DNA from: Azospirillum thiophilum
GTDB taxonomy: Bacteria > Pseudomonadota > Alphaproteobacteria > Azospirillales > Azospirillaceae
Reading direction: 5' to 3'
NCBI RefSeq assembly: GCF_001305595.1
Contig: NZ_CP012406.1
Location: 593,501-657,500 of the forward strand
DNA: 64,000 nucleotides
Of this stretch, positions 31,254-38,804 are shown piece after piece (positions within the stretch are counted from its first letter, which is position 1; the number at the start of each line of letters is the position of its first letter). The position numbers were made by a program, and so were the translations under genes. Under the pieces are notes generated by a model. It did not search any database, was not told where the DNA came from, and worked only from the letters and a program-made list of their open reading frames with translations.

Positions 31254-32195
31254 GTGATTTTGTCGCAATCGTCTCGGGAGGCGGCCGATCCCCTGTCGGA
31301 CGTCCTCGACGTCCTCGGCCCCAGGATCAGCCGCCTGACGCGGCTGGAAGCCGCGAACGACTGGTCGCTGGAATTTCCGGCGCTCGACCGGCTGAAGTTC
31401 GTAGCACTGCTGAAGGGCACGAGCTGGTTGATCCTTCCGGATCATGCCCCCCGGCTGATGGGCGCCGGGGATGTCTGTCTCATCGGACGCACGCCCTATG
31501 CGGTCGCCAGCGATCCGGCGTTGCCCCGCACCGATGGCCGGAGCCTCTTCGGCAGTCCCGGCCGCGACGCCGTGCAGCTTGGCGGCAGCGATATGATCTC
31601 GATCGGCGGCAGTGTCTCCTTCGCCGAGGGGAACGCCGATTTCCTGCTCGACATGCTGCCGGATTTCCTGCTGATCCCGCGATCCTCCCCCGGATCGGGT
31701 TCGGTGGCGACGATCCTCGCCCTGCTGGGGGACGAGATGGCGCAGGCTCGCCTGGGCCGCGGCATCGTGACCGCCCGCCTTGCCGAAGTGCTGCTGGTCG
31801 AGGCGGTCCGGGCCCATGCCGACGGTGGCGAGGCGGCCGGGATGGGCTGGCTCGGCGCGCTGTCCGATCCCCGGCTCGGCCGGGTGCTGCGCGCCGTCCA
31901 TGACGATATCGCGCGACCTTGGACCGTGGCGCAGCTCGCCTCCGTTGCCAACATGTCGCGCGCCGCCTTCTCCGCGCACTTCACCCGCCGCGTGGGGCAG
32001 GCGCCGCTCGCCTATGTGCGGGCCTGGCGCCTTACCCTCGCCCGCGCAGCGTTGGGACGGGGTGACGCCGATGTCGCCAGCATCGCGAGCAAAGTCGGAT
32101 ACACCTCGCAGAGCGCTTTCGGCCATGCCTTCCGCCGCTCGTTCGGGATCTCTCCAAGGGCCTGCCGTCAAGGCAGGCCGCTTGCCGACAGATGA
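31254..32195 (+). CDS. AraC-family transcriptional regulator with cupin-type N-domain
   Basis: A 313-residue regulator. The N-terminal part (about 15-190), beginning PLSDVLDVLGPRISRLTRLEA, matches the Cupin_6 sensor domain of many AraC proteins. The C-terminal part has two helix-turn-helix units: WTVAQLASVANMSRAAFSAHF and DVASIASKVGYTSQSAFGHAFRRSFGISPRACR. GTG at 31254 is chosen since GGGAGAGGG lies five bases before it; a TTG at 31191 would overlap the divergent SDR start. It most likely controls the SDR gene and perhaps the aldo/keto reductase gene. Confidence 0.9.
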   Translation: MILSQSSREAADPLSDVLDVLGPRISRLTRLEAANDWSLEFPALDRLKFVALLKGTSWLILPDHAPRLMGAGDVCLIGRTPYAVASDPALPRTDGRSLFGSPGRDAVQLGGSDMISIGGSVSFAEGNADFLLDMLPDFLLIPRSSPGSGSVATILALLGDEMAQARLGRGIVTARLAEVLLVEAVRAHADGGEAAGMGWLGALSDPRLGRVLRAVHDDIARPWTVAQLASVANMSRAAFSAHFTRRVGQAPLAYVRAWRLTLARAALGRGDADVASIASKVGYTSQSAFGHAFRRSFGISPRACRQGRPLADR

Positions 32196-32371
32196 TGAGC
32201 GGACCGATGGTCAGGGCGCGGTTTGCGGCAGGAGGGGACATAGGGCGAGATGGCCGGAACAAATGTGCCCAACTCTTCGGGGGGGGAGGGGTAATTCGCC
32301 GACATCCTTCCTACCCTTTCCCTGTTGAAGAAAGACGTTAGCCGGTGCGGCTACTCCGGAGCACACTCAGT

Positions 32372-33367
32372 ATGCCCACTCATATCGTATGGGATGTTGA
32401 CCATCTGCGGGCTGCCATAGAGGGGGCTGAGGTCGGCTTGTGGTCGTGGAACGTCGATTCCGATGAAATTTCATTGGATGATCGATCACTCAATCTATGG
32501 GGGCATCCCTCGAGCCCGCATGTGACCTTCGAGGAGTTGTCCTCGCATATCCACCCTGCGGATCGGAATAGGGTGAGGGCGGCATTTGCGGCGACGCGCC
32601 GAACTCTGGGCAGCTTTGAGGTCGACTTTCGCCTCAAGTTAGACAACGAGATTCGCTGGATTTCGGCTCGGGGCCAGGGCGACGACAAAGGCATAGCCCT
32701 CCGCGTGATGTTCGGGGTTTTCCTCGATGTGACTCAGCGCAAGCAGACCGAGGAAGCCAATGAGTTGCTTGCAGGCGAAATGAGTCATCGGGTGCGGAAC
32801 CTGTTGCAGATCGCATCGACACTGACCCACATCGCCGCGTCGTCGGCGACGACGGTCGAGGGCATGGCCGCTGATCTCGGAAACCGCCTAATGGCCTTGG
32901 GGCGCGCCCACAGTCTCGTGCGCCCCACGGAGGGGAGCAGGGCGCGGACAGTGTTACTTGGCGACCTGTTCTCAATCCTGCTTAGCCCTTACGACTTAGA
33001 GACCATAGGCGCACGACGTATTCGCGTCTCGCTGCCGAGGCTTGGCGTCGGAGAAAAGGCTATTACACCACTGGCCTTGGTCGTCCATGAATTGGCGACT
33101 AATTCGCTCAAATACGGCGCGCTCTCCGTACCAAATGGCGCGGTGGATGTGTCGGCAAGCACTCATGGCGATGAAGTAGAGTTGTCTATCCTTTGGGTCG
33201 AGAGAGGCGGCCCCCCTGTTGTGGCCCCCACCGCGAGTTCGGGCTTCGGAAGCAGGATGATTCATCACGCGGTGTCTGACGACCTTGGCGGCTCCATTGC
33301 CTTCGACTGGCCTCAGGAGGGCGTGGTCGTCACGCTGCGGGTTGACGAACATCGCCTCTCATGTTGA
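32372..33367 (+). CDS. PAS-containing HWE-family sensor histidine kinase
   Basis: A 331-residue soluble kinase. A PAS fold occupies about residues 10-115 (EGAEVGLWSWNVDSDEISLDD ... HPADRNRVRAAF ... VFLDVTQRK). It is followed by a HWE/HisKA_2 dimerisation domain with phosphate acceptor His139 in EMSHRVRNLLQIASTL. The ATPase domain has LALVVHELATNSLKYGALS and SGFGSRMIHHAV. HWE kinases are common in alphaproteobacteria and often serve general stress or light responses. Codon use is less GC-biased than in the neighbours, which hints at a separate origin. No partner response regulator is adjacent. ATG 32372 is preferred over GTG 32345. Confidence 0.88.
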   Translation: MPTHIVWDVDHLRAAIEGAEVGLWSWNVDSDEISLDDRSLNLWGHPSSPHVTFEELSSHIHPADRNRVRAAFAATRRTLGSFEVDFRLKLDNEIRWISARGQGDDKGIALRVMFGVFLDVTQRKQTEEANELLAGEMSHRVRNLLQIASTLTHIAASSATTVEGMAADLGNRLMALGRAHSLVRPTEGSRARTVLLGDLFSILLSPYDLETIGARRIRVSLPRLGVGEKAITPLALVVHELATNSLKYGALSVPNGAVDVSASTHGDEVELSILWVERGGPPVVAPTASSGFGSRMIHHAVSDDLGGSIAFDWPQEGVVVTLRVDEHRLSC

Positions 33368-33437
33368 GCGCCGAATGACCGCAATGGGTCAACAGCAGAA
33401 GCGTCATGACCCTGTCCGTCAAGGGGCGGCAAAGCGG

Positions 33438-33466
33438 ACCCCCCGATCCGGCGGGATCGGAGGGTC
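33438..33466. terminator. Hairpin between the HWE kinase gene and the nrt operon end
   Basis: CGATCC and GGATCG pair around GCGG-type bases, extended by GACCC/GGGTC flanks. It lies in the gap between two convergent genes, so a bidirectional terminator is plausible, although there is no T-run. Confidence 0.35.
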
Positions 33467-33593
33467 GTGAAAAGGACTGCCGGACGGCGGCCGAGCTCAC
33501 GCCGATGCCGTGCCCTCACGTCCCGGACGGTTGCGCACCGTCATGCAGTGACCCCAAGCTCCGCCGACCGCGGGGAGACGCGGGAGAGGGCGG

Positions 33594-34394
33594 TCAGGCC
33601 GCCTTCTTCGGTGCTCCGGCGTGGCCGCCCTCCAGGAAGTTCAGCAGCTCCGCCCGGTACTCGTAATAGCGCGGGTGCTCCAGCAGGGACTGACGGGTGC
33701 GCGGGTGCGGGATGTCGACCTCCAGGATATGGCCGATCTTCGCGTTCGGGCCGTTGGTCATCATCACCACCCGGTCGGCCAGCAGCAGCGCCTCGTCGAC
33801 GTCGTGGGTGACGCAGACCGCCGTGACCTTGGTGCGCGCCCACACCTCCATCAGCACCTCCTGCAACTCCCAGCGGGTCAGGCTGTCGAGCATGCCGAAC
33901 GGCTCGTCCAGCAGCAGCAGCTTGGGCGACAGGGCGAAGGCGCGGGCGATGCCGACCCGCTGCTTCATGCCGTTGGACAGCTCCGACGCCTTGCGGTCCA
34001 TGGCATGGCCGAGCCCCACGCGGGCGAGGTAATAGCGGGCGACGTCGGCGCGCTCGCCCTTGCCGGCATGGGGGAAGACGCGGTCGACGCCGAGCATGAC
34101 GTTCTCAAAGGCGGTCAGCCAGGGGAACAGGCTGGGGGCCTGGAACACCACGGCGCGGTCGGGGCCGGCACCGTCGACCTCGCGGCCGTCCAGCACGATG
34201 CCGCCGCTGGTGACGTCGGCCAGCCCGGCGACCATCGACAGCACGGTGGATTTGCCGCAGCCGGAATGGCCGATCAGCGACACGAACTCGCCCTTGCGCA
34301 TCTTCAGGTCGAAGCCGTCGACCACGGTCAGTGGACCCTTGGGCGTGGCGAAGGTCTTGGTGAGGCGGGTGAATTCGAGATAGCGGTCCTCCAT
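33594..34394 (-). CDS. nrtD: Nitrate ABC transporter ATPase, second ABC domain (probably split gene)
   Basis: A 266-residue ABC ATPase of the nitrate/sulfonate/taurine class. Walker A is GHSGCGKST, the Q-loop is VVFQAPSLFPWLTAFENV, the signature is LSNGMKQRVGIARAFA, and Walker B is LLLLDEPFGML. It ends in a basic tail GHAGAPKKAA. Its ATG lies 67 bases inside the preceding ATPase gene. Upstream codons in this frame read PKAYIEALGGRG directly before MEDRYLEFTRLTK, which looks like a linker rather than a new start. I therefore think it was the C-terminal half of one tandem-ABC protein. Confidence 0.85.
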   Translation of the reverse strand: MEDRYLEFTRLTKTFATPKGPLTVVDGFDLKMRKGEFVSLIGHSGCGKSTVLSMVAGLADVTSGGIVLDGREVDGAGPDRAVVFQAPSLFPWLTAFENVMLGVDRVFPHAGKGERADVARYYLARVGLGHAMDRKASELSNGMKQRVGIARAFALSPKLLLLDEPFGMLDSLTRWELQEVLMEVWARTKVTAVCVTHDVDEALLLADRVVMMTNGPNAKIGHILEVDIPHPRTRQSLLEHPRYYEYRAELLNFLEGGHAGAPKKAA

Positions 34395-35260
34395 CCCGCG
34401 CCCGCCCAGCGCCTCGATATAGGCCTTGGGCGGGGGGCGGCGGTGTTGGGCTTCAGGTCGGGCAGGGCAAGCTCTTCGCCGCCGCCGCCGGTGGCGCGGG
34501 CGACGCCGGCCTCCATCAGGTAGGCGGTGACGGCGGCGCGCAGGCGCTTGAAATCCTCGTCATGGTTGACGGCGGTGCGGTCGCGCGGGCGGGCCAGGTC
34601 GACGGAAAAGGCGGGGCCGAGCGTGGCGTTCGGGCCGGGGGTCAGCGGGATGATGCGGTCGGCCAGCAGGATCGCCTCGTCCACATCGTTGGTGATGAGG
34701 ATGACGGTCTTGCGGTCCTTGCGCCAGATCGCCTCGATCTCGTCCTGCAGCTTGGCGCGGGTCAGCGCGTCGAGCGCCGACAGCGGCTCGTCCAGCAGCA
34801 GCATCTCCGGGCTCATGGCGAGCGCGCGGGCGAAGCCGACGCGCTGGCGCATGCCGCCCGACAGCTCCTTCGGCCTGCGGTCGGCGGCATGGCCCAACCC
34901 CACCGTCTCCACCGCCCGGCGGGTCAGCACGCCGCGCTCCGACCCGATCCTGTCCTTGTGGACGGCATCGACGGCGAGCGCGACATTCTCCTTCACGCTG
35001 AGCCAGGGCATCAGCGAATAGGACTGGAAGACCAGCCCGCGCTCCGGGCCGGGGCCGCTGACCGGCTTGCCGCGGTAGAGAAGCTCGCCGGCATCGGGCA
35101 TCGCCAGCCCGGCGATCAGGTTGATCAGCGTCGACTTGCCGGAACCGGAAAAGCCGACGATGGCGACGAACTCCCCCTCTTCGACCGACAGGTCGATGTC
35201 GCGCAGGATCTTGGCGTCGCCGTAGGATTTCGAGACGCCCTTCAGCTCCAGGATCGCCAT
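34328..35260 (-). CDS. nrtC: Nitrate ABC transporter ATPase, first ABC domain, with out-of-frame tail
   Basis: A 310-residue frame. Residues 1 to about 265 are a complete ABC ATPase: Walker A GFSGSGKST, VFQSYSLMPWLSV, signature LSGGMRQRVGFARALA, Walker B LLLDEPLSALD and a VILITNDVDEAI switch. After LPDLKPNTAAPRP (near 34430) the frame turns into an Arg/Pro/Ser-rich tail with no family likeness. The other frame continues sensibly into the next ATPase. The switch point is a C-rich run (34427-34440 region). One missing base would explain it, so the tail of about 30 residues is probably an artefact or the result of a real frameshift. Confidence 0.85.
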   Translation of the reverse strand: MAILELKGVSKSYGDAKILRDIDLSVEEGEFVAIVGFSGSGKSTLINLIAGLAMPDAGELLYRGKPVSGPGPERGLVFQSYSLMPWLSVKENVALAVDAVHKDRIGSERGVLTRRAVETVGLGHAADRRPKELSGGMRQRVGFARALAMSPEMLLLDEPLSALDALTRAKLQDEIEAIWRKDRKTVILITNDVDEAILLADRIIPLTPGPNATLGPAFSVDLARPRDRTAVNHDEDFKRLRAAVTAYLMEAGVARATGGGGEELALPDLKPNTAAPRPRPISRRWAGAGWRTAISNSPASPRPSPRPRVH

Positions 35261-35285
35261 GGTCGTTGCTCCTATGATGTCGGGG

Positions 35286-36365
35286 TCAGCGGGCGGGGCC
35301 GTGGCTGACGGCGGACTGGAGCGCCAGCATCACGCGGTCGAGCAGGAAGCCGATCAGGCCGATGGTGAAGACCGCCACCATGATCCGGGCCAGCGAGCTG
35401 GAGGAGCCGTTCTGGAACTCGTCCCAGACGAATTTGCCGAGGCCGGGATTCTGGGCCAGCATCTCCGCCGCGATCAGCACCATCCAGCCCACGCCCAGCG
35501 ACAGCCGCAGCCCGGTGAAGATGTAGGGCAGCGCCGAGGGCAGCACGAGGCGGCGGACCATGGTGACGCCCGAGAGCCGGAGCACCTTGCCGACATTCAT
35601 CAGGTCGCGGTCGATCGAGGACACGCCGACCGCGGTGTTGATCAGCGTCGGCCACAGCGAGCACAGCGTCACCGTGATGGCCGAGGTCAGGAAGGATTTC
35701 TCGAACAGCGGGTCGTTGCCCGACACGGTGGCGCTGACCACCATGGTCACCAGCGGCAGCCAGGCCAGCGGCGACACCGGCTTGAAGATCTGGATCAGCG
35801 GGTTGAGCGCGGCATTGACGGTCGGCGACAGGCCGCTGGCGACGCCGAGCGGCACCGCGACCAGCGCGCCCAGCAGGAAGCCGATGAAGACCGTCTTCAG
35901 GCTGGTGAGGATCTGGTCGAGATAGGTCGGCTTGCCGGCATAGGGCCGGGTCTTGACCTCCGCCGCCGGATCCTTGGCCAGGATTTCGGCGTTGCGCTTG
36001 GCCTGGCGCTCGTAGAAGGCGGCTTCCTTGGCGCGTTCGGCCTTGTGGTCGGCATAGAGGTTGGTCGCCTGCTCCCACACCTGGGCCGGGCCGGGGATGG
36101 CGCCGAGGCTGGTCTGCACCTGCGGGGCGGCCCAGCCCCAGGCGGCGAGGAACAGCAGGATGGCGGTCAGCGGGATGCCGATCTGGCGCCACAGCTCGAC
36201 GCCCTGCCGGCGCGGATTCTCGCCGGCGGCGAGCCGCAGCAGCGGCGCCAGCCAGCCGAGCCCGACGGCGGTCAGGGCGGAGGCGATGCGGTTCAGGGAA
36301 TGGGCGCGGCGGGCCTTGCGCTCGGCGCGGGCGAGGTCGGCGGAACTGTCGGTCAGGCTGGTCAT
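35286..36365 (-). CDS. nrtB: Nitrate ABC transporter permease
   Basis: A 359-residue inner-membrane permease of the NrtB/SsuC/TauC class. One hydrophobic segment lies at about 63-82 and a periplasmic insertion of about 70 charged residues follows (HKAERAKEAAFYERQAKRN). Five further segments include the cytoplasmic EAA-type loop VGVSSIDRDLMNVGKVLRLSGVTMVRRLVLPSALPYIFTGLR. The C-terminal MVLIAAEMLAQNPGLGKFVWDEFQNG is typical for nitrate permeases. It lies 25 bases upstream of the ATPase gene and 219 bases downstream of nrtA, in one minus-strand operon. Confidence 0.9.
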   Translation of the reverse strand: MTSLTDSSADLARAERKARRAHSLNRIASALTAVGLGWLAPLLRLAAGENPRRQGVELWRQIGIPLTAILLFLAAWGWAAPQVQTSLGAIPGPAQVWEQATNLYADHKAERAKEAAFYERQAKRNAEILAKDPAAEVKTRPYAGKPTYLDQILTSLKTVFIGFLLGALVAVPLGVASGLSPTVNAALNPLIQIFKPVSPLAWLPLVTMVVSATVSGNDPLFEKSFLTSAITVTLCSLWPTLINTAVGVSSIDRDLMNVGKVLRLSGVTMVRRLVLPSALPYIFTGLRLSLGVGWMVLIAAEMLAQNPGLGKFVWDEFQNGSSSSLARIMVAVFTIGLIGFLLDRVMLALQSAVSHGPAR

Positions 36366-36390
36366 GGTGGAGTGTCCCTTCGGCAGGATC

Positions 36391-36413
36391 CCTTCTCCCC
36401 CCTGGGGAGAAGG
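36391..36413. repeat. REP-like hairpin between nrtA and nrtB, copy 1
   Basis: CCTTCTCCCC and GGGGAGAAGG are perfectly inverted around CCT, followed by TTAGGATGAGGGG. It belongs to the same family as the elements at 36461-36556 and 44471-44627. Confidence 0.75.
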
Positions 36414-36460
36414 TTAGGATGAGGGGGTTCGGCGCAGCCGAAGAGATCTTCGAAGCGGAT

Positions 36461-36556
36461 CCCCCTCACCCCGACCCTCTCCCCGCTTTCGGCGGACCGG
36501 AGGTCCGCCTGTCGCGTCAGCGCAAACTTCGTTTGCGCGTGAGCGGGGGGAGAGGG
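36461..36556. repeat. REP-like mosaic repeat between nrtA and nrtB, copy 2
   Basis: The element begins CCCCCTCACCCCGACCCTCT and ends with the inverted GGGGGGAGAGGG. Inside are two small perfect hairpins: GGCGGACC/GGTCCGCC (about 36491-36509) and CGCAAAC-TTC-GTTTGCG (36521-36537). With copy 1 it fills most of the 219-base gap in the nrt operon and may set the level of binding protein over permease mRNA. Confidence 0.7.
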
Positions 36557-36584
36557 AGGATTGGGCGGGTGGGGGCAATGCTGC

Positions 36585-37976
36585 TTACCCCCCCACCACC
36601 TGACCGCCCTCGACCTTCTGTTCGCCCTTCAGGCCGATGGGCTGCTTGGCGAGGTAGTCGTTCGGCTTGCGGCCGTCATAGGGGATGCCGTCGATGAAGC
36701 CGGTGTCGACCGGCTTGTAGCCGTCGCTCTTCCACGGGAAATCGGCTTCCTTCGACTTGCCGTCCTCGACCAGAAGCTTCGCGGCCTGGAGGTAGATGTC
36801 CGGCTTGTAGACCTTGCGCGCGGTCTCGTCGTACCAGGCGTCGGGCCTGGGCTCGGAGATCTGGCCCCAGCGGCGCATCTGGGTCAGATACCACACGGCG
36901 TCGGAATAGAAGGGGTAGGTCGCGTTGTAGCGGAAGAAGACGTTGAAGTCGGGAACCTCGCGCTTGTCGCCCTTCTCATATTCGAAGGTGCCGGTCATCG
37001 AATTGGCGATCACCGCGGCGTCGGCCCCGACATACTCGGACTTGGCGAGGATCTTCACCGCCTCGGCGCGGTTGGCGTTGTTGTTCTCGTCCAGCCACTG
37101 GGCGGCGCGGATCAGCGCCTTGACGACGGCCAGATGGGTCTTGGGATTCTTGCTAGCCCACTCGTCGGTGACGCCGAACACCTTCTCGGGGTTGTTCTTC
37201 CAGATCTCGGTGTCGGTGATCACCGGCACGCCGATGCCCTTCATCACCGCCTGCTGGTTCCACGGCTCGCCGACGCTGTAGCCGTAGATGGTGCCGGCCT
37301 CCAGCGTCGCCGGCATCTGCGGCGGCGGAGTGACGGAGAGCAGCGCGTCGGCGCCGATCTGGCCCGACACGTCGGTCGGGCTGTAATAGCCGGGGTTGAT
37401 GCCGCCGGCCGCCAGCCAGTAGCGCAGCTCGTAATTGTGGGTCGAGACCGGGAAGACCATGCCCATGTTGAAGGGCTTGCCCTCGGCCTTGTACTGGGCG
37501 ATCACCGGCTTCAGCGCATCGGCCTTGATCGGGTGGACCGGCTTGCCGTCGGCCCCCGTCGGAACGTTGGCCTTCATCTTCCGCCAGACGTCGTTCGACA
37601 GCGTGATGCCGTTGCCGTTCAGGTCCATCGAGAAGGCGGTGACGATGTGCGCCTTGGTGCCGAAGCCGATGGTGGCGCCCAGCGGCTGCCCGGCCAGCAT
37701 GTGGGCGCCGTCCAGCTCGCCGGAGATGACGCGGTCGAGCAGCACCTTCCAGTTCGCCTGCGGCTCCAGCGTGACGGACAGCCCCTCATCCTCGAAGAAG
37801 CCCTTTTCGGCGGCGATGGCGAGCGGCGCCATGTCGGTCAGCTTGATGAAGCCGAGCTTCAGCTGGTCCTTTTCCACGTCGAGCGGGGCGGCGAGGGCGG
37901 AGGCAGCCGCGGTCAGGGCGATTGTGGCGGCGGCGGAGGCGAGAAGCTGGCGGAGGGTGCGGGAGGTCTGGGCCAC
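36585..37976 (-). CDS. nrtA: Nitrate-binding protein of the ABC importer (CmpA/NrtA family)
   Basis: A 463-residue secreted binding protein. The GTG start at 37976 has a GGAG about ten bases upstream. The N-terminus is Tat/Sec-like (SRTLRQLLASAAATIALTAAASALA), with cleavage likely before APLDVEKD. LKLGFIKLTDMAPLAIAAEKGFFEDEGL, ANWKVLLDRVISGELDGAHMLAGQPLG, NGNGITLSNDVW and YGYSVGEPWNQQAV are the nitrate/bicarbonate-binding family blocks. It is the first gene of the minus-strand nrt operon and has a sigma-54-type promoter upstream (38267-38281). Confidence 0.92.
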   Translation of the reverse strand: MAQTSRTLRQLLASAAATIALTAAASALAAPLDVEKDQLKLGFIKLTDMAPLAIAAEKGFFEDEGLSVTLEPQANWKVLLDRVISGELDGAHMLAGQPLGATIGFGTKAHIVTAFSMDLNGNGITLSNDVWRKMKANVPTGADGKPVHPIKADALKPVIAQYKAEGKPFNMGMVFPVSTHNYELRYWLAAGGINPGYYSPTDVSGQIGADALLSVTPPPQMPATLEAGTIYGYSVGEPWNQQAVMKGIGVPVITDTEIWKNNPEKVFGVTDEWASKNPKTHLAVVKALIRAAQWLDENNNANRAEAVKILAKSEYVGADAAVIANSMTGTFEYEKGDKREVPDFNVFFRYNATYPFYSDAVWYLTQMRRWGQISEPRPDAWYDETARKVYKPDIYLQAAKLLVEDGKSKEADFPWKSDGYKPVDTGFIDGIPYDGRKPNDYLAKQPIGLKGEQKVEGGQVVGG

Positions 37977-38266
37977 GTCGGTTGCTCCATCTCTGGTAGT
38001 CGGCTCCGAGAGCCGGCGCTGATAACCGGACCAGCGGGCGGGTGGGGCGACACCGGTGTCGATTTTCTGGGCAAGTCCCGGACTGGCTGTTCTTTGGGCA
38101 GATGGCTTTGCGGGCATCTCGGCCGTCGAACGGGTCCAGCGGGATCGACCTGAAAGCCTTGGAAAAGGCCTGTCGATACCGGGTCGGCAACACTGCCGGG
38201 GCTGGCCCATCATTGGACGCTTGGGATGCACGCACCGTCGTTGGCGCGTCTCTGGTCCCGTCCTTC

Positions 38267-38281
38267 GCAAACCTCATGCCA
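38267..38281 (-). promoter_or_regulatory. Sigma-54 (RpoN) promoter of the nrt operon
   Basis: Read on the minus strand: TGGCAT-GAGGT-TTGC, with the GG and GC doublets ten bases apart as required. Only the sixth base of the -24 box differs from TGGCAC. The expected start is near 38255, which gives a leader of about 280 bases before nrtA. Confidence 0.65.
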
Positions 38282-38411
38282 AAGGATGGGTTTTGCCGAA
38301 AAATGGGCCGGAGAGCTTGATTCCTCTGGGCAAGACCCGGCGGAAGGTATGAGGCGCCGGCCATGTCCCCACCGCGCCTGCCGCTTTTTGCGGCGCACAC
38401 AAGACAGTGTG

Positions 38412-38441
38412 ACCATCCCATAGGCAATACCTTGGGATGGT
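38412..38441. promoter_or_regulatory. Inverted repeat between the two sigma-54 promoters
   Basis: ACCATCCCA (38412-38420) and TGGGATGGT (38433-38441) are perfect 9-base arms with a 12-base spacer. It lies about 130 bases upstream of each promoter, where an NtrC-type activator would bind. The sequence itself is not a clear NtrC consensus. Confidence 0.5.
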
Positions 38442-38534
38442 ATGAAAACAGGCACCTTGGTATGGGGGCGGTGGAGGGGCCGGACCCGGCGGAATCGTTG
38501 GGTCCGGGCGGGACGGCGGGGATTTTGCGGCGAT

Positions 38535-38550
38535 TGGCACGCGGATTGCG
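38535..38550 (+). promoter_or_regulatory. Sigma-54 (RpoN) promoter of the nirB operon
   Basis: TGGCAC-GCGGA-TTGCG is a full match to the -24/-12 consensus, with GG and GC ten bases apart. Transcription should start near 38561, about 245 bases before nirB. Nitrogen-status control by NtrC is the expected logic. Confidence 0.8.
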
Positions 38551-38570
38551 AAGGGAGCGGCGAGACAGCA

Positions 38571-38600
38571 GCGGGCACCGGCAACGTCGCCGGTGCCCGC
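38571..38600 (+). promoter_or_regulatory. Leader hairpin with ANTAR-type hexaloop
   Basis: GCGGGCACCGGC (38571-38582) pairs perfectly with GCCGGTGCCCGC (38589-38600). The six-base loop AACGTC has A at position 1 and G at position 4, the pattern recognised by ANTAR antiterminators such as NasT/NasR. A second hairpin with a six-base loop (CCGCGC-GACGAT-GCGCGG, 38615-38632) follows; its loop keeps G4 but not A1. It begins about ten bases after the predicted transcription start. Confidence 0.6.
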
Positions 38601-38670
38601 GACACCGGCCGACGCCGCGCGACGATGCGCGGGATCGGCCCTGGTTCGACGACGAACCGCCCGGACAACG

Positions 38671-38750
38671 GCGTCCGAACAGGTCTGCAGCCTGACCGTC
38701 GCGAGACTTCGCGGGGGCGGAGTCGCGGCCCGTTCGGACGCCTTTCTTTT
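38671..38750 (+). terminator. Intrinsic terminator in the nirB leader (attenuator)
   Basis: GCGTCCGAAC (38671-38680) pairs perfectly with GTTCGGACGC (38732-38741), enclosing a second GC-rich hairpin (CGCGA-GACT-TCGCG, 38700-38713). The T-run CTTTCTTTTT (to 38750) follows at once. A terminator 55 bases before nirB makes sense only if it is relieved under nitrate, as in NasT systems. Confidence 0.7.
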
Positions 38751-38804
38751 TGGCCCCGTGCCTGACCCTGCGGCAGGCCGGACTGGAGACGAGGCAGACG
38801 CGCC

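Larger units (their letters stand above)
37977..38804. promoter_or_regulatory. 828-bp divergent control region of nitrate assimilation
   Basis: No gene is supported here. The region separates nrtA (minus) from nirB (plus). It holds a sigma-54 promoter for each side, a 9-base inverted repeat between them, and on the nirB side an RNA leader with hairpins and a terminator; these are listed separately. On the nrtA side the leader is about 280 bases with small hairpins such as CGGCTC-CGA-GAGCCG (38001-38015) and the palindrome CGACACCGGTGTCG (38048-38061), but I see no terminator there. Confidence 0.7.

Noticed and set aside
38048..38061. The palindrome CGACACCGGTGTCG in the nrtA leader as a second ANTAR hairpin
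   Set aside because: A hexaloop ACCGGT with A1 and G4 can be drawn, but the stem would be only four pairs and the loop can pair with itself. No terminator follows.
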